Source of the DNA: Planctomycetaceae bacterium
GTDB taxonomy: Bacteria; Planctomycetota; Planctomycetia; Planctomycetales; Planctomycetaceae
Assembly (NCBI GenBank): GCA_024742875.1
Contig: JANSXP010000005.1
Location: forward strand, 62,001-126,000
Length of the DNA: 64,000 bases
Direction of reading: 5' to 3'
How positions within the stretch are numbered: the stretch's first letter is position 1; each line of letters opens with the position of its first letter. Position numbers and translations under genes: made by a program. Below are positions 1 to 10,979 of the stretch, piece by piece. The notes below the pieces were generated by a model. It had not been told where the DNA came from and made no database searches. It saw only the letters and a list, made by a program, of their open reading frames with translations.

Positions 1-304
1 CCATCCGCAGGTCCTGAGCGGCCCCGTCCGGTGAGTAGCGACGGGTGAAGTGACTTTCGCCCACCATGCCAGCCAGCAAGATCATGGCTTCATCTTCCAG
101 CCCGTCTTTGCTCGCTTTGCTGCGGCCTTTTTGCACTTTGCACGCGCCCAGTCGGCTGCCACCGGTTTGCAGGGCCGCGGCGATGATGGTCACTTTTTCC
201 ACCGGCCGTCCCACAGCAAGAGCCATCACCGCGTGGCCCGCTTCGTGATACGCGGTGGCCATGCGCCCCGTATCGATGTCTGAGTGTTTTGGGCGTCTAT
301 TCAT
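1..304 (-). CDS. Stand-alone M41 (FtsH-type) zinc peptidase domain protein, partial
   Basis: The gene runs off the left edge; about 101 N-terminal residues are visible. The ATG at 304 is followed within 20 residues by AYHEAGHAVMAL, the HExxH zinc motif of FtsH-type M41 peptidases. Further on, GAAQDLRM matches the region that supplies the third zinc ligand (Asp) in FtsH. FtsH normally has two membrane segments and an AAA+ ATPase before this motif. Here there is no room for them, so this looks like a peptidase domain without its own ATPase. No good Shine-Dalgarno precedes the ATG, and an upstream frameshift cannot be fully excluded. The substrate is unknown. The xer gene lies upstream on the same strand. 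Confidence 0.72.
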   Translation of the reverse strand, partial: MNRRPKHSDIDTGRMATAYHEAGHAVMALAVGRPVEKVTIIAAALQTGGSRLGACKVQKGRSKASKDGLEDEAMILLAGMVGESHFTRRYSPDGAAQDLRM

Positions 305-408
305 CGGCAGCGGCACAGGATCCGGAACGAAACGAACGGCAGGCTACCGCATTTCAGTTGGCCAGGCCAACCCGGCGACGGTGTGCCGCCACAGTAGTGC
401 GGCACTCA

Positions 409-1365
409 TCAGCCGCGGGGATGGCACTTCTGATGAATGTTCTTCAGCCGCGTGTGGTCGACATGCGTGTAAACCTGAGTGGTGCGAATGCTGGCGTGCC
501 CCAGCATTTCCTGCAGCGCACGAATGTCGGCCCCACCGGCCAGCAGATGGGTGGCAAAACTGTGCCGCAGGGTGTGCGGGCTGACATCACTGCCGCAGCC
601 CACGCGCTGTGCATACCGTTGAATCAGCTGCCACACGGACTCCCGACTCATTTGCCGACCGCTGCGACTGACAAACAGCCAGCCTTCATCGGCCGTTCGC
701 TGCACGACCATATCGTCGCGTTCGTTATTCAAATAGCGCGTGATGGCTTTGACCGCGACCGTTGTTAATGACACATAGCGCTGCTTGTTGCCTTTGCCCG
801 TGCACAGGGCCGTTCGTTCGTCCAGATTGACGTTCGACAGCTTCAGCCCCACAATTTCTGACACACGACAACCGGTCGCATACATCACCGCGAGTATGGC
901 CCGATCCCGACGAAAATAGCGATCCGTCACACCCACCGGAGCCACCAGCAGCTCGTCAATCATCTCGGGACTGAGCACCCGCGGCAGCTTCTGCCACAGC
1001 TTGGGCGAGCTGATCAGATCGACGACGCTCTCGGCAATCACCGATTCAAGCATCAAATAGCGAAAGAACATCCGGATCGCCGCCAGGTTGCGGGCGATGC
1101 TGCTGGATGCCAATTCCTGCTGCTGCAGAAAATCGAGAAACGCAGTCAGTGCCGCAATGTCCACCGTGTGTACCGTGCGACGGGCGTGGTCACGATTCCA
1201 GTCAAAGAACTTCTGCAGATCACGGCGATAAGCCTGCACCGTGTTGCCCGACATCCCGCATTCGGCTTCCAGATAGTTCACAAAGCCAGGCAGCCAGGAC
1301 GCCGGATCCTGAAATCCTTCGGTACGGAATTTGCTTCCGGCGGATGGCTTTTTGCGACGCGGCAT
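409..1365 (-). CDS. xerD: Tyrosine recombinase, XerC/XerD family
   Basis: Site-specific recombinase of 318 residues, the usual length for XerC/D, which resolve chromosome dimers at dif. The N-terminal SAM-like core-binding domain spans about residues 25-110 and the catalytic domain about 130-310. The full catalytic set is visible: R167 (ATGCRVSE), K191, H264 and R267 (HTLRHSFATHLL), H290 (LGHASI) and the nucleophile Y299 (TTQVYTHVD). XerC and XerD cannot be separated by eye; XerD is the working name. The start is ATG with a GAAGGT-like ribosome site upstream. It lies downstream of putA on the same strand, separated by 333 bases and a probable terminator. An integrase of a mobile element is less likely, as no other element genes are nearby. 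Confidence 0.9.
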   Translation of the reverse strand: MPRRKKPSAGSKFRTEGFQDPASWLPGFVNYLEAECGMSGNTVQAYRRDLQKFFDWNRDHARRTVHTVDIAALTAFLDFLQQQELASSSIARNLAAIRMFFRYLMLESVIAESVVDLISSPKLWQKLPRVLSPEMIDELLVAPVGVTDRYFRRDRAILAVMYATGCRVSEIVGLKLSNVNLDERTALCTGKGNKQRYVSLTTVAVKAITRYLNNERDDMVVQRTADEGWLFVSRSGRQMSRESVWQLIQRYAQRVGCGSDVSPHTLRHSFATHLLAGGADIRALQEMLGHASIRTTQVYTHVDHTRLKNIHQKCHPRG

Positions 1366-1698
1366 CTTTGACCTTCAATCTGAGGCGCAACGAAAATCGC
1401 CGTCACCGTTCGAGGGGGTGAACGGAGACGGCGACTGTGAAACCGTCTTTGACAACGGTGTTCGGACCTCTACTGATGACAGCATGACTGCTGTGCAGGT
1501 TCTGTATCGTCGCTGTGCATGAGCCCAATTGTGTGATTTGGCCCAACAGCGGATTGAATCGTCTGTGCCGGGTATGCCGTACGCGATTCAACCGCGCCAA
1601 CCGTCAAAACCGGAGCGACGTGACCTGATGACATCTAAGGAGTGCGTGGATTTCCCCGCAAGGGCTGTGAGAAGGGCGACCGTTCGCCCCCTGGCCAG
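1366..1698. other. Intergenic region between putA and xer
   Basis: No convincing gene is present in these 333 bases; the short open frames lack family features. The only structure seen is the inverted repeat listed separately at 1394-1434. The part next to xer must hold its promoter, but no clear -35/-10 pair stands out. Confidence 0.6.
1394..1434 (-). terminator. Probable rho-independent terminator downstream of putA
   Basis: Inverted repeat with arms at 1397-1411 and 1420-1434: a 15-bp stem with one mismatch and an 8-base loop. Read on the minus strand, the stem is followed by a short T-run (ATTTTCG). It lies about 265 bases past the putA stop and 30 bases before the xer start, so it could end the putA transcript or act as a leader hairpin for xer. 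Confidence 0.45.
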
Positions 1699-4600
1699 TC
1701 ACATGACGGGTGCACGCTGCTCATTCGCCCGATCGCCGAGGTTTCCATAACGGTGGTAGTCGATACACACCGACTGCTCTTCCACACACGACAGCAGCTC
1801 GATGCGACCGATCGACGTCACCGGGCCATCGGCAATGTGCACGTAATAACCGATGACCGCTTCATAAACGGCCGGCGGCACCCGGTCAGCCCCGGCATAT
1901 CGCAGACGCGCCACATGGCCTTCCTGAATCTCGCGGATCAGGTCATCGTCGGACCAGGTCACAAACTCAATGTCGCCCGCCCAGCGTTCGGTCATGTCAT
2001 GCAGCCGTTCCAGCCACTGTGTGTGAACCCCGGCGGCCGCACTGACAATCATGCGACAGCCCACCGCCCGTGCGGCGGCCACACGCGCGACAATCTCAAA
2101 CCAGCTGTCCTCGGCCACCACCCGAATGCACAGTCCCTGCACGGGCAGATAACGACGGAGATTATCCTGTCCTACCAGTTTGAAATGATCGTGCTCCCGG
2201 TGAAACTCCACCTGGGCGATGGCTTCGTAGTCGGCAATCGTGCTCACCAAAGACTCCGTGTCGGCCGCCAGTTCGCCTTCCACTTTGCGCAGCTGCGCTG
2301 CCAGATGCCCCAGCGCCTCGTTGTGGACTTCCATGTTGGAACGGTCATCGCGACCTTCAAAGTGCATCAGCTGTGCCACGTAGTTGGGCCCCCCCGCCTT
2401 GATGCCCGGGCCAAACGCACTTTTGCCCATGCCACCAAACGGCTGCCGCAGCACAATGGCCCCGGTGGTGGAACGATTGACATACAGGTTGCCCGCGCGA
2501 ATACCGGACAGCCACTCCGCCTGCTCACGGTCATCCAGACTCTCCAGTCCCGATGTCAGTCCATAGCCTGTCTCATTCACAATCTCGATGGCTTCGGACA
2601 GCTTGCGAAATCGCATCACGGCCAGCACCGGACCAAAGAACTCGGTCAGGTGCGTGTAGCTGCCCCGCTGGACGTTCCATTTGATGCCGGGCGTCCACGT
2701 GGCCCCGCTGACGGCCGTGACTCGCGGAATCAGGGCCCATTCTTCGCCCGCTTCCAGTTCCTTCAATCCTTTCACCAGGTCGCCGGCCGGCGTATCGCTC
2801 ATCGGTCCCAGTTTGCTGTTCGCGTCCCAGGCAGAACCCACCGTCAGACTGCGGGCCGCATCCACCAGTGCCGTTCGAAAACTCTCGTCCTCAAAGACTT
2901 CGTCTTCCAGCAGCAGCAGTGAGGTGGCCGAACACTTTTGTCCACAGTGACCGAAAGCCGACTGCAGCACGTGCTTGACGGCCTGATCCCGGTCGGCCAT
3001 CGCCGTCACAATGGTGGCGTTCTTGCCGCCGGTTTCCGCCAGCAGCCGCATGTCGGGTTTGGCCCTGAGCATGCGAATCGCCGTGTCAGTGCCGCCGGTC
3101 AGAATGACGGTGTCCACGTCATCGTGCGTCACCAGTTGAGAGCCCACCGATCCGCCCGAACACGGCAGCAGTTGCAGGGCCTCCCGAGGCACACCCGCAC
3201 GATAAAAACACTCACACAGTTCGTGGGCCACCAGCACGGTATTAGAAGCCGGCTTCAAAATCACCGTGTTGCCAGCCGCCAGCGCGGCCGCAATGCCGCC
3301 GCACGGAATGGCGATAGGAAAATTCCATGGCGAAACCACCACCACCACACCCCGCGGCGTGGCCGTGCGGGGTGGTCCGCCCTGGCCATCATCCAGACTG
3401 CCGACGGCCGGCAGGTTTTCAAAATATCGCGCCGTGGCCGAATAGAATTCCACAAAATCGACCGCTTCAGAAACCTCCGGGTCACTTTCCACGAGCGTCT
3501 TGCCGCTGTCCGCCATGGCCGCGCCCATCAGATCTCCTCGGGCTTTACGCAGTTCCACGGCCACCGCGCGTAACAAGCGATGACGATCGTCTGCCGGCAT
3601 GGTCCGCCAGCCGGTCGGATCCTGTTTGGCACACGCCACTGCAGCCGCTGCATCGTCCGCATTGCCCTGACGATAACGCCCCACGACAACGCCTTCCCGC
3701 GACGGATCGAGGCATTCGCGCACATCGCGTTCCTCTTCCACCTTCTGACCGGCCACATACAGGGCAATGTCCACGGCATCTTCATCGCAGCGCGGCTTCC
3801 ACCGGTCGACGATCGACTGCCCCCAGACGGCATTTTGAGGCAGACTGAAATCTGTGTCCGGTTCGTTTTGAAATTCGGTCCAGTCCGGAAGCTCCTCGCT
3901 CAGTTCAAACGTCTCCGTCCGTCGGTCCTGCTGCCGACGTGGTTCGTCGGGCAAAGAATCGATCAAATCAAACGACTTTAAAAAGCCGGCTTCCAGCTGT
4001 CGCCACGCATCCGAATCCACCGTAATATTGAACGCATGTCGCAGGAAGTTTTCATCCCCCGTGTTCTCATCCAGTCGTCGCACCAGATAGCCAATGGCGT
4101 GGATAAAGTCGGCCTTGTGACAGGCCGGTGCATACAACAGCAGATTGCGGGTGAACTCATGCAGCGCACGTCGCTGATGATTGGCCATGCCCTCCAGCAT
4201 CTCAAACTGAATCTGATGCAGCGCGTTTTTCTCCGTGGCCAGCACCAGCGCGTAACTGATGTCAAACAGATTGTGCGAGGCGATCCCCGGTCGCACGGCC
4301 GCCAGGTTCTCGGCCTCAAACGCATACTGCACCATCCGCTTATAGTTGGCATCCGTATGCACTTTTTCCTGAAATGGAGCCTGTGGCCAGCCGCGCTGCG
4401 AGGCTTCCACCCGCTCCATTTCCATATTGGCCCCTTTGACGATCCGCACGGTGATCTCGCCACCGCCGTCTGCCACCCGTTGTCGCGCCCATTCGGTGAC
4501 CTTCCGCTGCCACAAAAAGGAATCGGGAATATAGGCCTGAAAGACGATCCCTGCTTTGACATCCTTCATGTCCGCGCGATCCAGCGTCTGCATGAAGACT

Positions 4601-5403
4601 TCCGCCGTCAGTGACAGATCGCGGTACTCTTCCATATCCAGATACACGAACTTCGGTACGACCGTGCCGTCCGTGCGTGTGAACTTCCCTTTGGCCGCCG
4701 CGCGATACAGCAGTTCCATACGATCACACATCTGACGAATGCAGTAATCCCGCGCCACCGGATTGATCTGCGAGTAAATGGTCGAGATCTTCACGGACAT
4801 CACTTCAATCTCAGGCAGCTGCAATGCCTGCAAATACTCCGATAATCGATGCTGCGCTTCGTCTTCTCCCAGGATCGCTTCGCCCAGATAATTCACATTC
4901 ATCCGCACGCCTTCCTGGCGGCGCAGATTCAAATGATTCTGCAGCACATCCTGCTCGGCCGGGATAATGACGTTGGCCGTCTCCTTGCGCATTTTGTCTT
5001 TGACCATCGGAATGGTCACACCCGGCAGGTAGCTGCCGAATGACTGAAACCCTTTGAGCAGCGTGCGGTCAAACGGACTAAAAAATCGCGGCACGCCCTG
5101 CGCATCGAGAATGTGCACCAGTTGATCGGCCGATCGCGCGGCCTGCTCTGAACGAAACGCCTGATCGGTCAGCGCCGTGAGCGTCACCTTGTCGCTCGGG
5201 TGCTGAATCATGCGGTCCAGTTCCATCTGCTGCTTGCGTTCTTCAGGCGTCTGCAGCTGCTGCGCCCGCTGCTGCAGTGTCCGCGCGACCAGCAGCGCCT
5301 TCTGAATGGAGTCGCTGTGAGGCGAGGCCTTGTCGGCCTGAAAATCACCCAGCAAAGCGTCCACCGCACTGGTGAATACGCCCGAATCCTGAACCTCAAC
5401 CAT
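1699..5403 (-). CDS. putA: Bifunctional proline dehydrogenase / glutamate-semialdehyde dehydrogenase PutA
   Basis: Oxidises proline to glutamate in two steps: FAD-dependent proline dehydrogenase, then NAD-dependent P5C dehydrogenase. The protein has 1234 residues. The PRODH barrel spans about 80-480, with family-like stretches RIVKGANMEMER and VHTDANYKRM and the C-terminal YLVRRLDEN. The ALDH domain spans about 540-1010, with VSPWNFPIAIPCGG, LAETGGKN and the catalytic Cys824 in GHCGQKCSATS. A C-terminal region to 1234 carries VHIADGPV, GRIELL and DYHRYGNLG, as in long PutA proteins. No ribbon-helix-helix DNA-binding domain is visible at the N-terminus, so it is probably not its own repressor. 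The start is the ATG at 5403. It stands alone as a transcription unit; no proline transporter is adjacent. Confidence 0.95.
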   Translation of the reverse strand: MVEVQDSGVFTSAVDALLGDFQADKASPHSDSIQKALLVARTLQQRAQQLQTPEERKQQMELDRMIQHPSDKVTLTALTDQAFRSEQAARSADQLVHILDAQGVPRFFSPFDRTLLKGFQSFGSYLPGVTIPMVKDKMRKETANVIIPAEQDVLQNHLNLRRQEGVRMNVNYLGEAILGEDEAQHRLSEYLQALQLPEIEVMSVKISTIYSQINPVARDYCIRQMCDRMELLYRAAAKGKFTRTDGTVVPKFVYLDMEEYRDLSLTAEVFMQTLDRADMKDVKAGIVFQAYIPDSFLWQRKVTEWARQRVADGGGEITVRIVKGANMEMERVEASQRGWPQAPFQEKVHTDANYKRMVQYAFEAENLAAVRPGIASHNLFDISYALVLATEKNALHQIQFEMLEGMANHQRRALHEFTRNLLLYAPACHKADFIHAIGYLVRRLDENTGDENFLRHAFNITVDSDAWRQLEAGFLKSFDLIDSLPDEPRRQQDRRTETFELSEELPDWTEFQNEPDTDFSLPQNAVWGQSIVDRWKPRCDEDAVDIALYVAGQKVEEERDVRECLDPSREGVVVGRYRQGNADDAAAAVACAKQDPTGWRTMPADDRHRLLRAVAVELRKARGDLMGAAMADSGKTLVESDPEVSEAVDFVEFYSATARYFENLPAVGSLDDGQGGPPRTATPRGVVVVVSPWNFPIAIPCGGIAAALAAGNTVILKPASNTVLVAHELCECFYRAGVPREALQLLPCSGGSVGSQLVTHDDVDTVILTGGTDTAIRMLRAKPDMRLLAETGGKNATIVTAMADRDQAVKHVLQSAFGHCGQKCSATSLLLLEDEVFEDESFRTALVDAARSLTVGSAWDANSKLGPMSDTPAGDLVKGLKELEAGEEWALIPRVTAVSGATWTPGIKWNVQRGSYTHLTEFFGPVLAVMRFRKLSEAIEIVNETGYGLTSGLESLDDREQAEWLSGIRAGNLYVNRSTTGAIVLRQPFGGMGKSAFGPGIKAGGPNYVAQLMHFEGRDDRSNMEVHNEALGHLAAQLRKVEGELAADTESLVSTIADYEAIAQVEFHREHDHFKLVGQDNLRRYLPVQGLCIRVVAEDSWFEIVARVAAARAVGCRMIVSAAAGVHTQWLERLHDMTERWAGDIEFVTWSDDDLIREIQEGHVARLRYAGADRVPPAVYEAVIGYYVHIADGPVTSIGRIELLSCVEEQSVCIDYHRYGNLGDRANEQRAPVM

Positions 5404-5553
5404 GACCGGTTTCCGTCAATCTCATACCCGAAAAATTGGACGGGCGGCATTCTGTCCGAAGCCTTCGGGGATAGCTACGGTTCCCGCCTGGGTAATTGAA
5501 ATCCCCCGAATGTCTTTCGCCCTTTGCCCGACCGCGAGCCGCATCACGGCGCA

Positions 5554-5590
5554 ACAAAAAAGCCCTCACCGAAGTTTGTTCGGTAAGGGC
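5554..5590 (-). terminator. Rho-independent terminator of the 5648-6715 gene
   Basis: Stem arms at 5562-5573 and 5579-5590 (12 bp, one mismatch, 5-base loop). Read on the minus strand, the stem is followed immediately by a run of six T. It lies 58 bases past the stop of the propeller-like gene. The plus-strand side also ends in CATTTTTG, so it may be bidirectional, but no plus-strand gene needs it. Confidence 0.85.
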
Positions 5591-5647
5591 CCATTTTTGC
5601 TGTTCCCACCCCATTGGGCGAAACGCTGTCAGGTCAGCATCGCTCAA

Positions 5648-6715
5648 CTATTTGGCAGCGCCGGCTTTCTTCTTGCCAGCGTACTTTTTGATGCCGGAAA
5701 CGGCGATCACCTGGCCTTTGTCCGAATCAAATTCGGTGCCCAGCTGAGCAATATACAGGTCACCATCAGGACCGAACGCACAGGAAACCGGTCCCCGCAG
5801 TCCCTCTGACAGAACGTTGACCTTCGCTTCGGTCGCGTCTTTGGGGAAGGAAACGCGGGCCAGACGACCAGCCTTTACTTCTGTCAGCGACCAGTTGTTA
5901 TCCACCACCACAATGCTGCGAGCATCGGGAACGCGGGCAAAGCCCATCGGATCCGTCAAACCAGGCAGCGTCCATTTTTTCATGACTTTGCCCGTCTTGA
6001 CGTTCCACTGCACAATCAGGCCGTCATCTTTGCCACCAGCACCAGAGTACAGCGCCAGGATGGACGTCTTGTTCCAGGGCATCGTGGCCATCGGAGAGTT
6101 GATCTCAATTCCGGCAGCATCGGCAGACGCGAGACCAGCCAGTTTCTTAGAGGCGACATCCACAGACAGCACCCACGTTTTGGCATCGGAACCCTGACCG
6201 GCCACGAAAATGGTGCTGCCGTCTTCCGACACGCTCAGGCCCGTCAGGTTGCCTTCGCCCTTGTCCTTGGCATCATCCGATGTGGGACCAACCGCGTTGG
6301 TGGACTCACCGTCGGCCGCTTTGCCAGGGCCCGTGTAGAACATGACGGTTTCCGCACCATCGCCCACACCCGCGTTGGTCACGGCCAGAGTCTTCGCATC
6401 CACCCACACAGACGACAGAGGGCCCAGTTTGAACTTCTTCGTGCCTTTTTCGGCATCGACTTTCCAGTACTCGGTCGCAAAATCGGTGATGTATGGCTCC
6501 GCTTTGCCGTCTTTGACCAGCACAACCTGACCATTCGCAGAATCACACACCGTCAGCACGCCGGCAGGGCTAAAGCTGACCGAAGAGGGATTGCTGAGGC
6601 CGCCGACCACCAGTCGGGCGGACAGTTTCTTGCCTTTCAGACCGATGTCGAGGTCTTCCGCCATGGCGGGTGCTGCCACAACCAGCAGCGACAGGCAGGT
6701 GATGAGCTTTCGCAT
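5648..6715 (-). CDS. Secreted propeller-like protein of unknown function
   Basis: 355 residues starting at the ATG at 6715, chosen because it begins a clear signal peptide (MRKLITCLSLLVVAAPAMA) and has a GGAGA ribosome site 5-9 bases upstream. The open frame extends further upstream without coding character. The mature part repeats short blocks such as NPSSVSFSPAGVLTVCDSANGQVVLV, shortened here to the idea of strand-turn-strand units ending in small hydrophobics, and GPVSCAFGPDGDLYIAQLG near the C-terminus. This resembles NHL or SMP-30-type beta-propellers. No catalytic residues can be assigned. The C-terminus is lysine- and alanine-rich. It is probably periplasmic, monocistronic, and divergent from the DUF4432 gene. 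Confidence 0.75.
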   Translation of the reverse strand: MRKLITCLSLLVVAAPAMAEDLDIGLKGKKLSARLVVGGLSNPSSVSFSPAGVLTVCDSANGQVVLVKDGKAEPYITDFATEYWKVDAEKGTKKFKLGPLSSVWVDAKTLAVTNAGVGDGAETVMFYTGPGKAADGESTNAVGPTSDDAKDKGEGNLTGLSVSEDGSTIFVAGQGSDAKTWVLSVDVASKKLAGLASADAAGIEINSPMATMPWNKTSILALYSGAGGKDDGLIVQWNVKTGKVMKKWTLPGLTDPMGFARVPDARSIVVVDNNWSLTEVKAGRLARVSFPKDATEAKVNVLSEGLRGPVSCAFGPDGDLYIAQLGTEFDSDKGQVIAVSGIKKYAGKKKAGAAK

Positions 6716-6992
6716 ATTGTCTCCAGATAGTTTTTCAGTTCGCTGTTCGCGATTCCATGAAGTGAACGGCCATCGTTTGCAGGCAGCGGAGCGAAGTCTC
6801 GTCCCTCGACGGGAAGTGCCGAAATCTCCCACTCGCCCCACGATTCCAGTCTTTTCCCACGGACTTTGCAAGCGGCGGCGTCGAATGTCACCCGTCATTG
6901 CGTTACATATCGTGGATTCATCGATTTTTCACTGCCCACTCAGTGATAGCGCCCTTGGGGCCCGCTTACCAGTTGCCACGACGGAATTTCCT

Positions 6993-8180
6993 GTGACTCA
7001 ATCCTTTTCACTGATCGACGTCGACCACGGTGTGCACGACACCACCACCGTCATCGCTGCTGACACCGTGCCATCGGCCCCCGCCGACGCCGAGTGGAGC
7101 ATTCGCATGGTCCGCCTTCACGGGGGCCTCTCCGAGGGCGTGGATGTCATTGAACTGAACAACGGCTGCCTGAAACTCTCCCTGCTCCCCACGCGGGGCA
7201 TGGGCCTGTGGAAAGGGTCCGTCGCCGGCACACCACTCGCCTGGAATTCGCCCGTGGAACGTCCCGTCAACCCCGCCTTTGTCGACGAAATGCGCCGCGG
7301 CGGCATCGGCTGGCTCGACGGCTTCAACGAGATGCTGGTCCGCTGCGGCCTGGGCTGGAACGGCGCCCCCGGCAACGAAATCATCACCGACGCCGACGGC
7401 AACACGGTGTCCGAACAATTTCTCCCACTGCACGGTCGCATCGCCAATTTGCCGGCCCATAAAGTCACGGTCGCCGTCTCCGACGAAGGTCAGATCACGA
7501 TCACCGGACTGGTTGACGAAGCCAGCATGTTTGGCGGAAAACTGCGGCTGACAGCCACGCTCACCACATGGATTGGCAGCAACACGTTTGAAATCCACGA
7601 CAACGTGGCCAACATCGGCGGCAGTCCGACCGACATCGAAATGCTCTACCACTGCAACTTTGGAGCGCCCCTCCTGGAACAGGGAGCCACCTTCCAGATC
7701 GCCGCCACCGAAATCGCGCCTCGCGACGCCCGCGCAGCAGAAGACTGCGACAACTGGACGCAGTACCTGGGCCCCACCCCCGGCTACGCCGAGCAATGCT
7801 ACTTCGTCGCTCCCATCGCTGGTAACGACAACCGCGGTCTGGCCCTGCTTTCCAGCGCCGATCAGGCCACCGGCGTGGCCCTGCGATTCGACACGTCCAC
7901 GCTGCCCTGTTTCACGCTCTGGAAAAACACGCAGGCGACAGAAGACGGCTACTGCACGGGACTGGAACCGGCCACCGGCTATCCCAACCTCCGCAGCTTC
8001 GAACGTCAGCATGGACGCGTCACCACGCTGGCTCCCGGCGCAGACATCAGCTTCGAATTTGCGATCTCCGGCTGCACCAGTGCCGACGACATCGCCGCCG
8101 TCTCGGCAGAAATCACGGCCCTGCAGGGCGACACCCCTGCCGTTGTCCACACTGTCCCCCGCGCAGACTGGAGCGCTTAG
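6993..8180 (+). CDS. DUF4432 aldose-1-epimerase-like protein
   Basis: Galactose-mutarotase-like beta-sandwich protein of about 395 residues. The stretches LHGGLSEGVDVIELNNG and LPTRGMGLWKG are characteristic of the DUF4432 family, and LYHCNFG plus GLEPATGYPN later fit a sugar-epimerase-like active site. The reaction is unproven; the family is related to aldose 1-epimerases and may act on a sugar or sugar derivative in the cytoplasm. The start is uncertain. A GTG at 6993 places the family N-terminus (FSLIDVDHG) right after the start, while the ATG at 6885 would add 36 residues of unlike composition. It has no signal peptide. It is divergent from the propeller-like gene across 277 bases that must hold both promoters. 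Confidence 0.82.
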   Translation: MTQSFSLIDVDHGVHDTTTVIAADTVPSAPADAEWSIRMVRLHGGLSEGVDVIELNNGCLKLSLLPTRGMGLWKGSVAGTPLAWNSPVERPVNPAFVDEMRRGGIGWLDGFNEMLVRCGLGWNGAPGNEIITDADGNTVSEQFLPLHGRIANLPAHKVTVAVSDEGQITITGLVDEASMFGGKLRLTATLTTWIGSNTFEIHDNVANIGGSPTDIEMLYHCNFGAPLLEQGATFQIAATEIAPRDARAAEDCDNWTQYLGPTPGYAEQCYFVAPIAGNDNRGLALLSSADQATGVALRFDTSTLPCFTLWKNTQATEDGYCTGLEPATGYPNLRSFERQHGRVTTLAPGADISFEFAISGCTSADDIAAVSAEITALQGDTPAVVHTVPRADWSA

Positions 8181-8270
8181 CCCGCCCCGGCGACTTCCCG
8201 ATTGCCGCCGCTCTCGTCATGGCTGCCGTAGCCGCCCTCTCCCCCGCTCCCCGTCGAACGACCTGACCTC

Positions 8271-9761
<1,491 letters not shown>

Positions 9762-10173
9762 CCGATTTACATGGCACATCCAGCCGTCGAGCCGCTCTCG
9801 GCCGCGACGTCGCGGCGGACGAGGACGTTGGATAGCCGATTTACATGGCACATCCAGCCGTCGAGTCGCTCTCGTTGTTCGCTCACGACAATCGACATCG
9901 AACCGCGCCTGGCTGCGCATGAACATGCAGCCCGCCGCCGGCAGACACCCAGACCGACGCCAGACTGTCAGCGGCTCTGTGCGTGACGACCACACAGCCA
10001 GCGATCCGACTGTCCGCAGTTGAGGGCAGGACAGTGGCATCCGGCCGGCATTTGCTCTACGGTGTGGAGCAGCCTTGAACAGGCACAAATTGACCCACCC
10101 GGCTGGCCCGCAGCATGGCACCCTTCCCGCCACGCGTGCAGGCCTGCTTCATTTTCCTCACTGGAGATTCCTG
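9762..10173. other. Intergenic region between recQ and the DUF1080 gene
   Basis: 412 bases without a credible gene. The first third is the rest of repeat copy 1 and all of copy 2. The remainder is GC-rich and unstructured to the eye. The promoter of the DUF1080 gene is presumably in the last 150 bases, but no clear elements are seen. Confidence 0.6.
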
Positions 10174-10812
10174 ATGTTGCGATCCGTTATTCTGTTGCTG
10201 GCCGCTGCCGTGCTGCCTGTTGCCTCTGCCGCCGATAAGGCGGACGGCTGGAAGACGATTTATGACGGTAAGTCGTTCGCCGGCTGGAAGAAAAACGAGA
10301 ACCCAGATTCGTGGAAGATCATCGACGGCAACCTGGTTTGCCAGGGAGAACGCAGCCACCTGTTCTACGTGGGCGAAGACAAGCCATTCGAAAACTTTGA
10401 GTTTGAGTGCGAGTGCAAAACAGAAGCCGGCAGCAACGCGGGGATTTACTTTCACACCCGTTTCCAGGACACCGGCTGGCCAAAGTATGGCTACGAATGC
10501 CAGGTAAACATCACTCACAAGGACCCCAAGAAAACCGGCAGCCTGTATGGCGTCGTCAATGTGGGTGCTGCTGACCTGGAAGGTGTGGTCAAAGACGGCG
10601 AGTGGTACAAAACTTACATCAAGGTCGAAGGCAAAAAGATCACCATCCGCATCAACGACAAAGAAACCGTCAGCTTCACAGAAGAAGCTGGTCGCGAAGC
10701 GTTCAGCGGCTCGTTCGAGCGTCGACTGGGCAAGGGCACGTTCGCCCTGCAGGCCCACGACCCCAAAAGTATTGTGGCTTTCCGCAACATCAAGGTTCGT
10801 CGACTGCCCTAA
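10174..10812 (+). CDS. Secreted DUF1080 (3-keto-disaccharide hydrolase-like) protein
   Basis: 212 residues with a signal peptide (MLRSVILLLAAAVLPVASA, cleavage before ADKAD). The mature part is one DUF1080 domain: TIYDGKSFAGWKK at the start, GNLVCQGERSHLFY, then FECECKTEAGSNAGIYFHTR and the late VAFRNIKVRRL. The family has a concanavalin-like jelly-roll fold; some members hydrolyse 3-keto-glycosides and related sugars. It is expanded in planctomycetes. The start was chosen at the signal peptide, with a GGAG ribosome site 8 bases upstream. It probably acts outside the cytoplasm. No partner 3-keto-sugar oxidoreductase lies nearby, so the substrate is not inferred. Confidence 0.88.
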   Translation: MLRSVILLLAAAVLPVASAADKADGWKTIYDGKSFAGWKKNENPDSWKIIDGNLVCQGERSHLFYVGEDKPFENFEFECECKTEAGSNAGIYFHTRFQDTGWPKYGYECQVNITHKDPKKTGSLYGVVNVGAADLEGVVKDGEWYKTYIKVEGKKITIRINDKETVSFTEEAGREAFSGSFERRLGKGTFALQAHDPKSIVAFRNIKVRRLP

Positions 10813-10964
10813 ACCTCGTGTGCTGGCACACGTGGCCGGAAATTAAGAGCTCAGGGGTTCGATTCCGTGTGGAATCGGACCCTGTTTTGGTATTGTGGGG
10901 CGAAGCAGGGCCCCGGATCCCGGTGTGCAAACCACAACAGTGCCTCGCACATCGAACCTATCAC

Positions 10965-10970
10965 AGGAGG
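10965..10970 (+). promoter_or_regulatory. Shine-Dalgarno site that fixes the GTG start at 10980
   Basis: AGGAGG, 9 bases before GTG 10980. The next in-frame ATG at 10992 would be 21 bases away, too far, so GTG is the likely start of the bifunctional nuclease gene. Confidence 0.8.
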
Positions 10971-10979
10971 AACTGACCA

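Noticed and set aside
409-1365. Integrase marking a prophage or integrative element
   Set aside because: The protein is XerC/D-like in length and motifs; no phage, relaxase or att-like tRNA sequence is seen around it.
1642-2922. 426-residue plus-strand open frame inside putA
   Set aside because: Opposite strand of the ALDH and C-terminal part of PutA, His/Gln/Arg-rich composition, no family signal.
5648-6898. Longer start (6898) of the secreted propeller-like protein
   Set aside because: The extra 61 residues are Arg-rich and would bury the signal peptide; ATG 6715 has a good ribosome site.
7008-8150. 380-residue minus-strand open frame over the DUF4432 gene
   Set aside because: Shadow of a gene with clear family motifs; low-complexity Gly/Val/Asp translation.
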